A stretch of 13,231 nt of DNA from Pseudaestuariivita sp. (GCA_020629995.1 JAHDCH010000052.1:1-13231); one strand, 5' to 3'. Positions 1-7,113 are shown, numbered from the stretch's first letter. Program-made: numbers and translations. The notes: generated by a model from the sequence alone, not told the origin.

Positions 1-1375
1 GCACATCGCCGCGCGCCTGCCAGCCTTCGATGATCGGATCGGTCCAGGCCCAGGCAGCCTCAACCTCGTCCCCGCGCATGAACAATGTCTGGTTGCCCCG
101 GATCACGTCCATGATCAGCCGCTCATACGCGTCCGGCACATCCTCGACATCGGGGCCAAGTGCCTCGGAAAAGGTCATGTCCAGCGGCACGGTCACAAGG
201 CGCATGCCGCCCGGGCCCGGCTCCTTGATGGTCACGTCCATCGTCATGCCTTCGTTCGGCTGCAGCCGGATGGTCAGCATGTTGGAATGCGTGTCCTCGC
301 CCTCGTCCACGTCAAAGATGGAATGGCGTGTGGGTTTGAAGACCACGGTGATCTCGCTCATCCGCGCCTTCATCCGCTTGCCGGTGCGCAGGTAGAACGG
401 CGTGCCGGCCCAGCGCCAGTTCTCGATATGGGCGCGCAGCGCGATAAAGCTTTCGGTCTTGGAGCGCGGATCCTCGGCATGCTCGCGATAGCTGGCCACG
501 TCGCCGCCCGCCTCGTACTGGCCGCGCACGATGTGGTGCGGCTCGACCGGGGCCAGCGCGCGGATCACCTTTAGCTTTTCGTCGCGCACCGCGTCGGGGT
601 CAAAGCGCGACGGCGGCTCCATCGCGATCAGACAGAGCAGCTGCATCAGGTGGTTCTGCACCATGTCCCGCATCGCGCCCGATTTGTCGTAATAGGCGCC
701 GCGCCCGTCCACACTGACCGTTTCGGCCACGGTGATCTGGATGTGGTCGATATACTGGCTGTTCCACAGCGGCTCGAACAGGACATTGCCGAACCGCACC
801 GCCATCAGGTTCTGAACCGTCTCTTTGCCCAGGTAGTGATCGATGCGGTAAATCTGGTCTTCTCGGAAATGCTGCGCCAGGTCCGCGTTCAGCGCCTGCG
901 CCGAGTCCAGATCCCGCCCGAACGGCTTTTCCACCACGACGCGGCTGTCCTTGGTCGCGAGGCCATGGCTGTGCAGACGCTGGGCGATGTCGCCAAACAG
1001 CCCCGGCCCGACCGAGAAGTAGAACGCGCGCACCACAGCCGCGTCATCGCGCATCATCTCCTTGAGCGGCTGCCAGCCATCCTCGCCCCGCGCATCCACG
1101 CGCATGTAGTCGAGCGTGTCCAGAAACTGCTCCAGCGTGCCGCTTTCGCAGCCGCCGCCGGTGCCAAATTCGGAAATCGCATCGCGCACCATCTGCTGAA
1201 ACGCCGCCCGGTCCAGATCCGACCGCGCCGCGCCGATGATCCGCGCGCCCTCGGGCATCTGGCCCGCGCAAAACCGGCGAAACAGACCCGGCAGGATCTT
1301 GCGCCGGGCCAGATCGCCCGTACCACCAAAGATCACCAGATCAAACGGCTCGACAGGAATAACGCGAGAGACCAT
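1..1375 (-). CDS. zwf: Glucose-6-phosphate dehydrogenase, C-terminus cut by window edge
   Basis: Oxidises glucose 6-phosphate to 6-phosphogluconolactone with NAD(P)+, the cytoplasmic entry step of the Entner-Doudoroff and oxidative pentose phosphate routes. The translation begins MVSRVIPVEPFDLVIFGGTG, with the nucleotide-binding GGTGDLARRK at residues 17-26. The family signature RIDHYLGKE follows around residues 177-185 (D179-H180 bind substrate), and NHLMQLLCL is further downstream. 458 codons are present; the family usually has about 480-490 residues, so roughly 25 C-terminal residues lie off the left edge. The ATG at 1375 is supported by an AGGA Shine-Dalgarno at 1383-1386, seven bases away. 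The gene is divergent from the radical SAM gene. A LacI-type palindrome at 1400-1411 lies between promoter and start codon, so repression by a sugar-responsive regulator is likely (inference). The next genes in such operons are often pgl or other Entner-Doudoroff genes, but they are outside the window. Confidence 0.97.
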   Translation of the reverse strand, partial: MVSRVIPVEPFDLVIFGGTGDLARRKILPGLFRRFCAGQMPEGARIIGAARSDLDRAAFQQMVRDAISEFGTGGGCESGTLEQFLDTLDYMRVDARGEDGWQPLKEMMRDDAAVVRAFYFSVGPGLFGDIAQRLHSHGLATKDSRVVVEKPFGRDLDSAQALNADLAQHFREDQIYRIDHYLGKETVQNLMAVRFGNVLFEPLWNSQYIDHIQITVAETVSVDGRGAYYDKSGAMRDMVQNHLMQLLCLIAMEPPSRFDPDAVRDEKLKVIRALAPVEPHHIVRGQYEAGGDVASYREHAEDPRSKTESFIALRAHIENWRWAGTPFYLRTGKRMKARMSEITVVFKPTRHSIFDVDEGEDTHSNMLTIRLQPNEGMTMDVTIKEPGPGGMRLVTVPLDMTFSEALGPDVEDVPDAYERLIMDVIRGNQTLFMRGDEVEAAWAWTDPIIEGWQARGDV

Positions 1376-1399
1376 GGCAGCGTCCTTTCTCCAAAGACG

Positions 1400-1411
1400 G
1401 TTAGCGCTAAC
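1400..1411 (-). promoter_or_regulatory. Candidate LacI/GalR-family operator upstream of zwf
   Basis: GTTAGCGCTAAC is a perfect 12-bp palindrome with the central CG typical of LacI-family operators. It starts 25 bases upstream of the zwf ATG and lies just downstream of the predicted promoter, where a bound repressor would block transcription. The identity of the regulator is inferred from the motif type only; no LacI-family gene is in the window. Confidence 0.5.
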
Positions 1412-1426
1412 AAATTGTCAGCGCCC

Positions 1427-1455
1427 TCATAACCGCCTAGTTCCGTGTTGTCTAA
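1427..1455 (-). promoter_or_regulatory. Candidate sigma-70-type promoter for zwf
   Basis: On the minus strand TTAGAC (1455-1450) and TTATGA (1432-1427) are separated by exactly 17 bases. The expected transcription start would fall near 1420, just upstream of the palindrome at 1400-1411 and about 45 bases before the ATG. The hexamers match the consensus only partly, so this is a prediction. Confidence 0.4.
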
Positions 1456-1563
1456 CACCAACTGCGCGGCGCGCAATGGCGACAATGTGAACGCGCGCTT
1501 CTTTACGGTTCAGGCGCAAAGGGTTAAGCCCGGTGTCTGATGCAGGTGACAAGGCAGGTTGAC

Positions 1564-2511
1564 ATGAAAGACCACCCGGGCGGCAGCACCGCCAAGTTCT
1601 CGGACCCGTTTTTCACTGCCAAAGGCGAGGCCCGCGCCCAAGTCGCCCTCAGCTCTCCGCGCACGCTCTGGTTCAACACCGGCACGCTGTGCAACATCAC
1701 CTGCGCCAATTGTTACATCGACAGCTCGCCCACCAATGATGCGCTGGTCTACCTTTCCGCGGATGACGTGTCAGACTACCTGTCCCAGATCACTGACCGG
1801 GACTGGCCGATCACCGAAATCGCCTTTACCGGGGGCGAGCCGTTCATGAACCCCGCGATGATCGAGATGGCCCGCCGGTCTCTGGCCGCTGGGTTCGAAG
1901 TGCTGATCCTGACCAACGCGATGCGCCCGATGATGCGCAAGACGGTGCAACGGGGCCTGCTCGAGCTCAATGCCGCCTACCCCGGCAAACTGACGCTGCG
2001 CATCAGCCTCGACCACCACGCCGCCGCGATCCACGATGCCGAACGCGGAACAGGCTCTTACGACATCGCCCTTCAGGGGATGGACTGGCTGCGGGACAAT
2101 GGCTTTGCCATGGCGGTCGCCGGCCGCGTCGAGTTTGCCGAAACCGAGGCCGAGGCCCGCGCCGGCTATGCCGCGCTCTTTGCCGCGCGCGGTTATGACA
2201 TCGACGCGCAGCATCCGGTGGTGACAACGCTGTTCCCGGAAATGGACCTGAGCGTCGAGGTGCCCGAAATCACCACTGACTGCTGGGGCATCCTGAACAA
2301 ATCCCCTGACGACGTCATGTGCGCCTCGTCCCGCATGGTGGTCAAACGCAAGGGCGCCGACCGCCCCGCTGTCCTGGCCTGTACGCTGTTGCCCTACGAG
2401 CCACAGTTCGAAATGGGCGCCACCCTTGCCGAGGCCGAGGCGCCCGTGCGCCTCAACCACCCCCATTGCGCCAAATTCTGCGTTCTGGGTGGCGCGTCCT
2501 GCTCTGCCTGA
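1564..2511 (+). CDS. Radical SAM protein with extra C-terminal cysteines, function unknown
   Basis: Belongs to the radical SAM superfamily: the cluster motif CNITCANC (CxxxCxxC) is followed by TGGEPFM (the GGE glycine-rich SAM site) and by a RISLDHH strand. From the chosen ATG at 1564 the three cluster cysteines are C43, C47 and C50 of 315 residues. Six more cysteines lie in the C-terminal third (C240, C253, C273, C302, C306, C313), ending in CAKFCVLGGASC. This could ligate an auxiliary Fe-S cluster as in SPASM/Twitch proteins, although the spacing is not a standard SPASM pattern. An in-frame ATG at 1540 would add eight residues, but the ATG at 1564 has the better ribosome site (AAGGCAGG ending five bases before it). 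The gene stands alone, divergent from zwf and convergent with hisI, so context does not reveal the substrate. No precursor peptide gene was seen beside it. Confidence 0.9.
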   Translation: MKDHPGGSTAKFSDPFFTAKGEARAQVALSSPRTLWFNTGTLCNITCANCYIDSSPTNDALVYLSADDVSDYLSQITDRDWPITEIAFTGGEPFMNPAMIEMARRSLAAGFEVLILTNAMRPMMRKTVQRGLLELNAAYPGKLTLRISLDHHAAAIHDAERGTGSYDIALQGMDWLRDNGFAMAVAGRVEFAETEAEARAGYAALFAARGYDIDAQHPVVTTLFPEMDLSVEVPEITTDCWGILNKSPDDVMCASSRMVVKRKGADRPAVLACTLLPYEPQFEMGATLAEAEAPVRLNHPHCAKFCVLGGASCSA

Positions 2512-2520
2512 CGGATCGCG

Positions 2521-2563
2521 GTTTCTTCTCTTTTCAAATATGGCCGCCGGAGGCTCCCCGGCG
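2521..2563 (-). repeat. Palindromic intergenic element, possible terminator of hisI
   Basis: CGCCGG (2545-2550) and CCGGCG (2558-2563) form a 6-bp stem with a 7-base loop in the 69-base gap between two convergent genes. Read on the minus strand the stem is followed by CATATTTGAAAAGAGAAG. That order, GCCTCCGGCG then an ATATTT block then a purine tail, resembles an element I recall as frequent between genes in Rhodobacteraceae. It could end hisI transcription; the T content after the stem is modest, so the terminator role is weak. Only one copy is visible here. Confidence 0.4.
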
Positions 2564-2580
2564 TGCCACATGCGGGCCGT

Positions 2581-2940
2581 TCAAACCTCCGGCGCCATCA
2601 GCTCCACTTCGCCGCCATCCCGCACCGACGTATAGAAACAGCTGCGCCGCCCGGTGTGGCAGGCCGGGCCGGTCTGCTCGATCTGCAACAGCAGGCAATC
2701 GCGGTCGCAATCGACACGCAAATCGATCAGCTTCTGCACGTGGCCGGACGTCTCGCCCTTGATCCAGAAGGCCTGGCGCGACCGCGACCAATACGTCACC
2801 TGTCCCGTGGCCAGCGTCCGGGCCACCGCCTCGGCATTCATCCACGCCATCATCAGCACCTCGCCCGTGCCATGGTCCTGCGCGATCGCCGGGATCAGGC
2901 CTGCGTCATTATAGGTCAGGCTGGCGGGGTCAAAGCTCAT
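2581..2940 (-). CDS. hisI: Phosphoribosyl-AMP cyclohydrolase
   Basis: Third step of histidine biosynthesis: hydrolytic opening of the adenine ring of phosphoribosyl-AMP to give ProFAR, in the cytoplasm. The 119-residue product is the usual length of the stand-alone enzyme; there is no fused HisE domain. Visible motifs are WSRSR (51-55), KGETSGHVQ (61-69), the metal-binding DCDRD (77-81) and CHTGRRSC (94-101). Cysteines 78, 94 and 101 have the 16/7 spacing of the zinc ligands known from the archaeal enzyme, and D77, D79 and D81 match the magnesium ligands. The ATG at 2940 is preceded by AAGGA at a normal distance. It is divergent from the scaffold-like gene (68-base gap) and convergent with the radical SAM gene. 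No other his gene is present. Confidence 0.97.
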   Translation of the reverse strand: MSFDPASLTYNDAGLIPAIAQDHGTGEVLMMAWMNAEAVARTLATGQVTYWSRSRQAFWIKGETSGHVQKLIDLRVDCDRDCLLLQIEQTGPACHTGRRSCFYTSVRDGGEVELMAPEV

Positions 2941-2951
2941 CGGGTTTTCCT

Positions 2952-2979
2952 TTGCAACCGGGGTCTGGACGCCTATCTA
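2952..2979 (+). promoter_or_regulatory. Candidate promoter for the scaffold-like/GNAT pair
   Basis: TTGCAA (2952-2957) and TATCTA (2974-2979) are spaced by 16 bases in the hisI divergent gap, about 30 bases before the next ATG. The match to the housekeeping consensus is moderate; assignment is by eye. Confidence 0.35.
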
Positions 2980-3008
2980 TGAGGTCCACCCGCGCGAGGA
3001 AAGGCGAG

Positions 3009-3458
3009 ATGTCCGAGACCGACCTGATCAAGCTCTATTCCAAGCGCATTCTGGCGCTCGCCGCCGATCTGCCGTTGACCGACCGGCTGAGCGCGCCGGA
3101 CGCAACCGTCACGCGCCGCGCGCCGCTGTGCGGCTCGACCGTGACCGTCGACATCACCATGCAAGATGGCCGCATCACCGCCTACGGGCAGGACGTCAAA
3201 GCCTGCGCGCTGGGCCAGGCCGCCGCTTCGGTCGTGGGCAGCGCCATCATCGGGCGCAGCCGGGCCGAAGTCGACGCGGCGCGCGATGCGCTCAAGACCA
3301 TGCTGAAACAGGATGGTCCCGCACCCGGCGCGCCGTTCGAAGGGCTCGAGGTTCTGCTGCCCGCACGCGAGTACAAGAACCGCCATGCGTCGATCCTTCT
3401 TGCGCTTGAGGCAACCGCCGAAGCGATGGCCAAGGCCGAAGACGCCGCCTGCGCGTGA
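3009..3458 (+). CDS. IscU/NifU-N-like Fe-S scaffold family protein lacking the third cysteine
   Basis: The 149-residue product has the NifU N-terminal/IscU fold pattern: APLCGSTVTVDI (C41) and KACALGQAAASVVGSAIIG (C66) match the first two scaffold cysteines of IscU. At the place of the third (HCSxL in IscU) this protein reads RHASILLA, with alanine at residue 127. The aspartate that follows the first cysteine in IscU (CGD) is also replaced, by serine (CGS). A lone extra cysteine, C148, sits two residues from the C-terminus. IscU-family proteins hold nascent Fe-S clusters; whether this one can do so is doubtful. The ATG at 3009 was chosen over the upstream frame extension because of the GAGGAAAGGCGAG purine tract directly before it. 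Its stop codon overlaps the start of the following acetyltransferase (GTGA), so the two are probably co-translated. No isc or suf genes are nearby. Confidence 0.85.
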   Translation: MSETDLIKLYSKRILALAADLPLTDRLSAPDATVTRRAPLCGSTVTVDITMQDGRITAYGQDVKACALGQAAASVVGSAIIGRSRAEVDAARDALKTMLKQDGPAPGAPFEGLEVLLPAREYKNRHASILLALEATAEAMAKAEDAACA

Positions 3459-3907
3459 TCCTGCGCCCTGCCACGGCGGCGGACCTGCCCGCCCTGTCAG
3501 CCCTGTGCCTGCGATCCAAGGCGCATTGGGGATACGACGCCGCCTTCATCGACGCCTGCCGCGCCGAACTGACCCTGACCACGGCGAACCTTGAGGCCTT
3601 TGCCTTCAAAATGGCCGCCGCAGCGGACGGCACCCCCCTTGCCGTGGCGGCAGTAGGCCGCACCGCACCCATCGCGGAGCTGGAGCTGATGTTTGTCGAT
3701 CCGCCCGCCATGGGGCGCGGGCTGGGGCGCCGCCTTTTTGGCTGGGCCTGCGCAACAGCGCGCAAGGCCGGCGCCACCCGCATGCGGATCGAAGCGGACC
3801 CCGGCGCAAGACCCTTCTACGAACGCATGGGCGCGGTGGTCACAGGCGACGCCGCCTCTGGCTCGGTCCCTGGCAGGCGGCTTCCCGTCCTGCATCTGGA
3901 CCTTTAG
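3455..3907 (+). CDS. GNAT-family N-acetyltransferase
   Basis: A 150-residue single-domain GNAT protein that would transfer an acetyl group from acetyl-CoA to an unknown amine. The N-terminus ILRPATAADLPALSALC is the usual GNAT opening. Motif A is ELELMFVDPPAMGRGLGRRLF (residues 76-95 approximately), with the pyrophosphate loop RGLGRR at 88-93. Motif B follows as ADPGARPFYERMGAV (114-128). The GTG start at 3455 overlaps the TGA of the scaffold-like gene, which fixes the start and implies translational coupling. The substrate cannot be inferred; coupling to a scaffold-like protein is the only contextual clue. Confidence 0.85.
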   Translation: MILRPATAADLPALSALCLRSKAHWGYDAAFIDACRAELTLTTANLEAFAFKMAAAADGTPLAVAAVGRTAPIAELELMFVDPPAMGRGLGRRLFGWACATARKAGATRMRIEADPGARPFYERMGAVVTGDAASGSVPGRRLPVLHLDL

Positions 3908-3937
3908 CGCTCACAATGCTGCTGCCCCGGGGCGACG

Positions 3938-3952
3938 GGGCGAAATTCGCCC
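3938..3952. promoter_or_regulatory. 15-bp perfect palindrome upstream of sdaA
   Basis: GGGCGAA and TTCGCCC flank a single A. It lies 30 bases after the GNAT stop and about 80 bases before sdaA. It could be an operator for sdaA or, as RNA, a hairpin ending the GNAT transcript; there is no T-run after it, so the operator reading is slightly preferred. A CCCCGGGG octamer precedes it at 3925-3932. Confidence 0.35.
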
Positions 3953-4030
3953 GCAAGGGTCGCTTTGGCATGGTCGTTCCTGCCGCCACGTCATACATCA
4001 GGCGGGCAAGGCAGAGTGGATGACGCGCAG

Positions 4031-5398
4031 ATGTTCCTTTCGGTTCTCGACATGTTCAAGGTGGGGGTTGGCCCGTCCTCTTCGCACACGATGGGGCCCA
4101 TGGTTGCCGCGGGCCGGTTCCTCGAGACGCTGCGCGCCGCGCCTTTCACGCCCCATGGGCTCAAGGCGTCGCTGCACGGCTCGCTGGCGCATACCGGCGT
4201 CGGTCATGCGACCGACCGTGCCACGATCCTGGGGCTGGCAGGCGTGCTGCCGGACGCCTATGACCACGCGCGCGCCGAGGCTCTGCTGGACGGCATCCGC
4301 GACACGCACACGATCACCCCGCCCGGCCTGCCCACGCTGGCCTTCAACCCACGCGAAGACCTGCGATTTGATTTCGGCCCCGCGCTGGACGGCCACGCCA
4401 ATGGCATGATCCTGCATGCCACGGATGCGCAGGGCGACATCATCCTGACCGAGACCTATTATTCCATCGGCGGCGGCTTTGTCCTGACGGCAGACGAGCT
4501 GGCCAGCGGCGCTGACACGGACGAAGGCGCACCCGTGCCCTACCCGTTCAAATCGGCAGCCGAGATGCTGCAGATGGCCGAAACCTCGGGCCTCAGCATC
4601 GCCGACATGAAACGCGCCAACGAACGCGCGCGGCGCGGCGACGTGACCCCGGATGTCAGCCGCGTGTGGCAGGTGATGAACGACTGCATCGACCGGGGGC
4701 TGACCCATGACGGCACCCTGCCCGGTGGTCTTGGCGTGCGCCGCCGGGCCAAGGGCATTCACGAGGCGCTGCTGGCCGAGCGCGGCATGAACCTGACCGC
4801 GCCGCACACGATCAACGACTGGATCAGCGTCTACGCCATGGCCGTCAACGAAGAGAATGCCGCCGGAGGCCAGATCGTCACCGCCCCCACCAACGGCGCG
4901 GCAGGCGTTGTGCCGGCCACGATCCGCTACTGGCTGGACCATGTGCCCGGCGCGGCCCCGTCCAAGATCGAGGATTTCCTGATGACCGCCGCCGCCATCG
5001 GCGGGCTGGTCAAGTTCAACGCCTCGATCTCGGGCGCCGAGGCGGGCTGTCAGGCCGAGGTCGGCAGCGCGGCCGCCATGGCCGCTGCAGGCCTGTGCGC
5101 CGTCATGGGCGGCACCCCGGCACAGGTCGAAAACGCGGCCGAGATCGCGCTGGAACATCACTTGGGCATGACCTGCGATCCGGTCAAAGGGCTGGTGCAG
5201 GTGCCCTGCATCGAACGCAACGGGCTGGGCGCGATCAAGGCAGTCAGCGCCGCATCGCTGGCCCTGCGCGGCGATGGCACACATCTGGTGCCGCTGGATG
5301 CCTGTATCGAGACGATGCGCCAGACCGGCGCGGACATGAGCGAGAAATACAAGGAAACCTCGCTGGGCGGGCTGGCCGTCAACATCCCGAACTGCTGA
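4031..5398 (+). CDS. sdaA: L-serine ammonia-lyase, single-chain iron-sulfur type
   Basis: Deaminates L-serine to pyruvate and ammonia using a [4Fe-4S] cluster, in the cytoplasm. The 455-residue product has the fused beta-alpha layout of the E. coli-type enzyme (about 454 residues). It begins [20 protein letters not shown], the family's N-terminal hallmark. Cluster cysteines are C340 ([12 protein letters not shown]), C382 (GMTCDPVKG) and C393 (QVPCIERN). The chain ends in NIPNC; in this enzyme type the C-terminal cysteine folds back into the active site as an autoinhibitory tail that serine displaces. The ATG at 4031 was chosen because it reproduces the family N-terminus. An in-frame GTG at 4016 with AAGG just upstream is a possible alternative, and the longer frame opening at 3965 is unlikely. 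It seems to be transcribed alone. Confidence 0.95.
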   Translation: MFLSVLDMFKVGVGPSSSHTMGPMVAAGRFLETLRAAPFTPHGLKASLHGSLAHTGVGHATDRATILGLAGVLPDAYDHARAEALLDGIRDTHTITPPGLPTLAFNPREDLRFDFGPALDGHANGMILHATDAQGDIILTETYYSIGGGFVLTADELASGADTDEGAPVPYPFKSAAEMLQMAETSGLSIADMKRANERARRGDVTPDVSRVWQVMNDCIDRGLTHDGTLPGGLGVRRRAKGIHEALLAERGMNLTAPHTINDWISVYAMAVNEENAAGGQIVTAPTNGAAGVVPATIRYWLDHVPGAAPSKIEDFLMTAAAIGGLVKFNASISGAEAGCQAEVGSAAAMAAAGLCAVMGGTPAQVENAAEIALEHHLGMTCDPVKGLVQVPCIERNGLGAIKAVSAASLALRGDGTHLVPLDACIETMRQTGADMSEKYKETSLGGLAVNIPNC

Positions 5399-5436
5399 CG
5401 CAACGTCAGGCGGATCCGCCCCTAGGCGCGCGAAAA

Positions 5437-5493
5437 TTAACCATGTTCGGCGCATGCGTATGCACTTCGTTGCAAGTGCCCATCATTAACCAT
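5437..5493 (+). promoter_or_regulatory. Two TTAACCAT motifs upstream of the DMT transporter
   Basis: TTAACCAT occurs at 5437-5444 and again at 5486-5493, within the shared nine-base direct repeat ATTAACCAT. TTAACCAT is the half-site form described for the alphaproteobacterial cell-cycle regulator CtrA. Between the copies lies an inverted repeat, GCACTT (5462-5467) with AAGTGC (5474-5479). The second copy ends 12 bases before the transporter ATG. CtrA binding is inferred from the motif alone. Confidence 0.35.
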
Positions 5494-5504
5494 AGCCTTG
5501 GAAC

Positions 5505-6410
5505 ATGACCACCGATCGCCCCTTGCTGGGTATCATGCTGATGCTGATGTTTTGCGCGATTGCGCCCATTGGGGATGCGATTGCCAAGATCCTTGGCCAG
5601 ACGGTTCCGATCTCTCAGCTGGTGTTCATCCGCTTTGCGGTTCAGGCGCTTTTGCTGCTGCCGATGGTGTGGCTGACCGGACGTGCCTGGCGCATGTCGC
5701 GGCGGGTGATGTGGCTGACCGCGCTGCGCACGGTCATGCATGTGTTCGGCATCTGGGCCATGGTCACCGCGCTCAAATTCCTGCCTTTGGCCGATGCGAT
5801 CGCAATCGCTTTTGTCATGCCGTTCATCATGTTGCTGCTGGGGCATTACGTTTTGAACGAAGAGATTGGCTGGCGGCGCTTTGGCGCCTGCGCGGTCGGC
5901 TTTGTCGGCACGCTGATGGTGATCCAGCCGTCCTTTGCCGAGGTCGGCTGGCCCGCCCTGCTGCCGGTGGTGGTGGCGATCAACTTTGCGTTCTTCATGC
6001 TGGTCACCCGCCAGATCGCCAAGGAAACGGACCCGATCTCGCTGCAGGCGGTGTCGGGGGTGATGGCGGTGGTGTTCATGGCACCGATCTTTGTGATCGC
6101 GCACCCGATGCAGGTGCCCGGCCTGACGATGATCACCCCCACGGGGCACGAATGGACGCTGTTGATTGCCATCGGCGTGCTGGGCACGCTGGCGCACCTG
6201 CTGATGACATGGTCGCTGCGCTATGCGCCGTCGGCCACGCTTGCCCCCATGCAGTATCTTGAGATTCCTTTCGCCACCGCCATCGGCTGGATCGTGTTCC
6301 GAGACCTGCCCGATGGGCTGGCCGCGCTGGGGATCGTGGTGATCATGGCGTCGGGGCTGTATATCGTCTGGCGCGAAAGACTGGCTATCGCGACGCCGCC
6401 AACCCCCTGA
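5505..6410 (+). CDS. EamA/DMT-superfamily transporter
   Basis: A 301-residue inner-membrane protein with about ten hydrophobic helices arranged as two EamA-type repeats, roughly residues 6-140 and 150-288. The segment ALKFLPLADAIAIAFVMPFIMLLLGHYVLNEEIGWRR (90-125) has the typical DMT motif of helix 3-4: a 'PLADA' turn, a proline-containing helix and an E-E-I cytoplasmic loop. The second repeat shows the equivalent SATLAPMQYLEIPFATAIGWIVFRD. Family members move amino acids, S-adenosylmethionine or other small metabolites; the substrate and direction cannot be read from the sequence. The ATG at 5505 has only a weak ribosome site (TTGGA close upstream). The 3' end overlaps the convergent thiN gene by 26 bases. 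Confidence 0.9.
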   Translation: MTTDRPLLGIMLMLMFCAIAPIGDAIAKILGQTVPISQLVFIRFAVQALLLLPMVWLTGRAWRMSRRVMWLTALRTVMHVFGIWAMVTALKFLPLADAIAIAFVMPFIMLLLGHYVLNEEIGWRRFGACAVGFVGTLMVIQPSFAEVGWPALLPVVVAINFAFFMLVTRQIAKETDPISLQAVSGVMAVVFMAPIFVIAHPMQVPGLTMITPTGHEWTLLIAIGVLGTLAHLLMTWSLRYAPSATLAPMQYLEIPFATAIGWIVFRDLPDGLAALGIVVIMASGLYIVWRERLAIATPPTP

Positions 6411-7044
6411 GCAGCGGTCCAAGCGCGCCTGTCGGCAAAAGGATCAGGCACCCCGGCGACAGATCCAGCGTCACGGGTCCACTGGTGGCACGATTGGATG
6501 TGCCGATCACCCCTCCGGGCGCCAGCCTCAGCCCGTCGACGGGCCATTCCAGGCCAGTGCTGCGCCCCTGCACCTCGGCCATGGGAAACAGCGACACGCG
6601 CGTAGTCGGCTCGAGCTGCAGGTGCAAAGCGGCAGGCACATGCGCAACCACATCTTCGTCGCCAATCAGCACGCAAGGTACATCGCTGTGGCGAACAACA
6701 GCGGACAGCGCGGCCAGTTCGTGATCGACGCGCCCGCCCAGGAACCCGACCCCCAGGATCAACGGGGCACGGATGCGGGTCAGACACTTTTCGAAATCGG
6801 TGCTGTCCTGCTCGGCCACCCGGATCAGGCGCGGTGCCGCGCTACGGGCCGCCGGGCTGACCGAATCCATATCGCCGATCACCACCTCCGGCTCCAGCCC
6901 CGCCTCGCGCGCGCGATCCGCCCCGCCATCCGCCGCCACGATACAGCCATACCGGCCTTTTGCGGCACGCAAAGCGCCTTGGGGAATCGGGCCACCCCCC
7001 ACCAGCAAAACCGGATTTTCGCTATGCACCAATTCTTCAGACAT
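6385..7044 (-). CDS. thiN: Thiamine diphosphokinase
   Basis: Transfers pyrophosphate from ATP to thiamine to make thiamine diphosphate, the active cofactor. The 219-residue length fits bacterial thiamine pyrophosphokinases. Motifs in order are VLLVGGG (12-18), AADGGADRA (38-45), IGDMDSV (56-62, metal-binding acidic cluster), DSTDFEKCL (80-88), GGRVDHELA (103-111) and GTSNRATSGPVTLDL (181-195), the last from the C-terminal beta-sandwich domain. The start is uncertain: the ATG at 7044 gives a short leader (MSEELVHSENPVLLVGGG) as usual for the family, an ATG at 7059 would add five residues, and the frame is open to 7197. None has a strong Shine-Dalgarno. No thiamine riboswitch-like structure was recognised upstream. 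It is divergent from the acidic-protein gene and overlaps the transporter gene tail to tail. Confidence 0.92.
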   Translation of the reverse strand: MSEELVHSENPVLLVGGGPIPQGALRAAKGRYGCIVAADGGADRAREAGLEPEVVIGDMDSVSPAARSAAPRLIRVAEQDSTDFEKCLTRIRAPLILGVGFLGGRVDHELAALSAVVRHSDVPCVLIGDEDVVAHVPAALHLQLEPTTRVSLFPMAEVQGRSTGLEWPVDGLRLAPGGVIGTSNRATSGPVTLDLSPGCLILLPTGALGPLLRGLAASR

Positions 7045-7113
7045 CTTCGCTTTATTCATGAAAATGGAAACAGAACACAATCCAGCCTTAAAATGATACC
7101 GTAATGAGCACAG

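Noticed and set aside
650..1432. 260-codon plus-strand open frame over zwf
   Set aside because: It lies opposite the well-supported glucose-6-phosphate dehydrogenase gene and has His/Arg-rich shadow composition.
1771..2571. 266-codon minus-strand open frame over the radical SAM gene
   Set aside because: Shadow of a gene with intact radical SAM motifs; no domain visible in the reverse translation.
5409..5420. GGCGGATCCGCC palindrome after sdaA as a terminator
   Set aside because: The stem is only about four pairs with a GATC loop and no T-run follows; too weak to call.
3998..5455. 485-codon open frame on the minus strand opposite sdaA
   Set aside because: It is the shadow of a clear L-serine ammonia-lyase gene in GC-rich DNA; its translation is rich in Arg, Gly and His without any motif.
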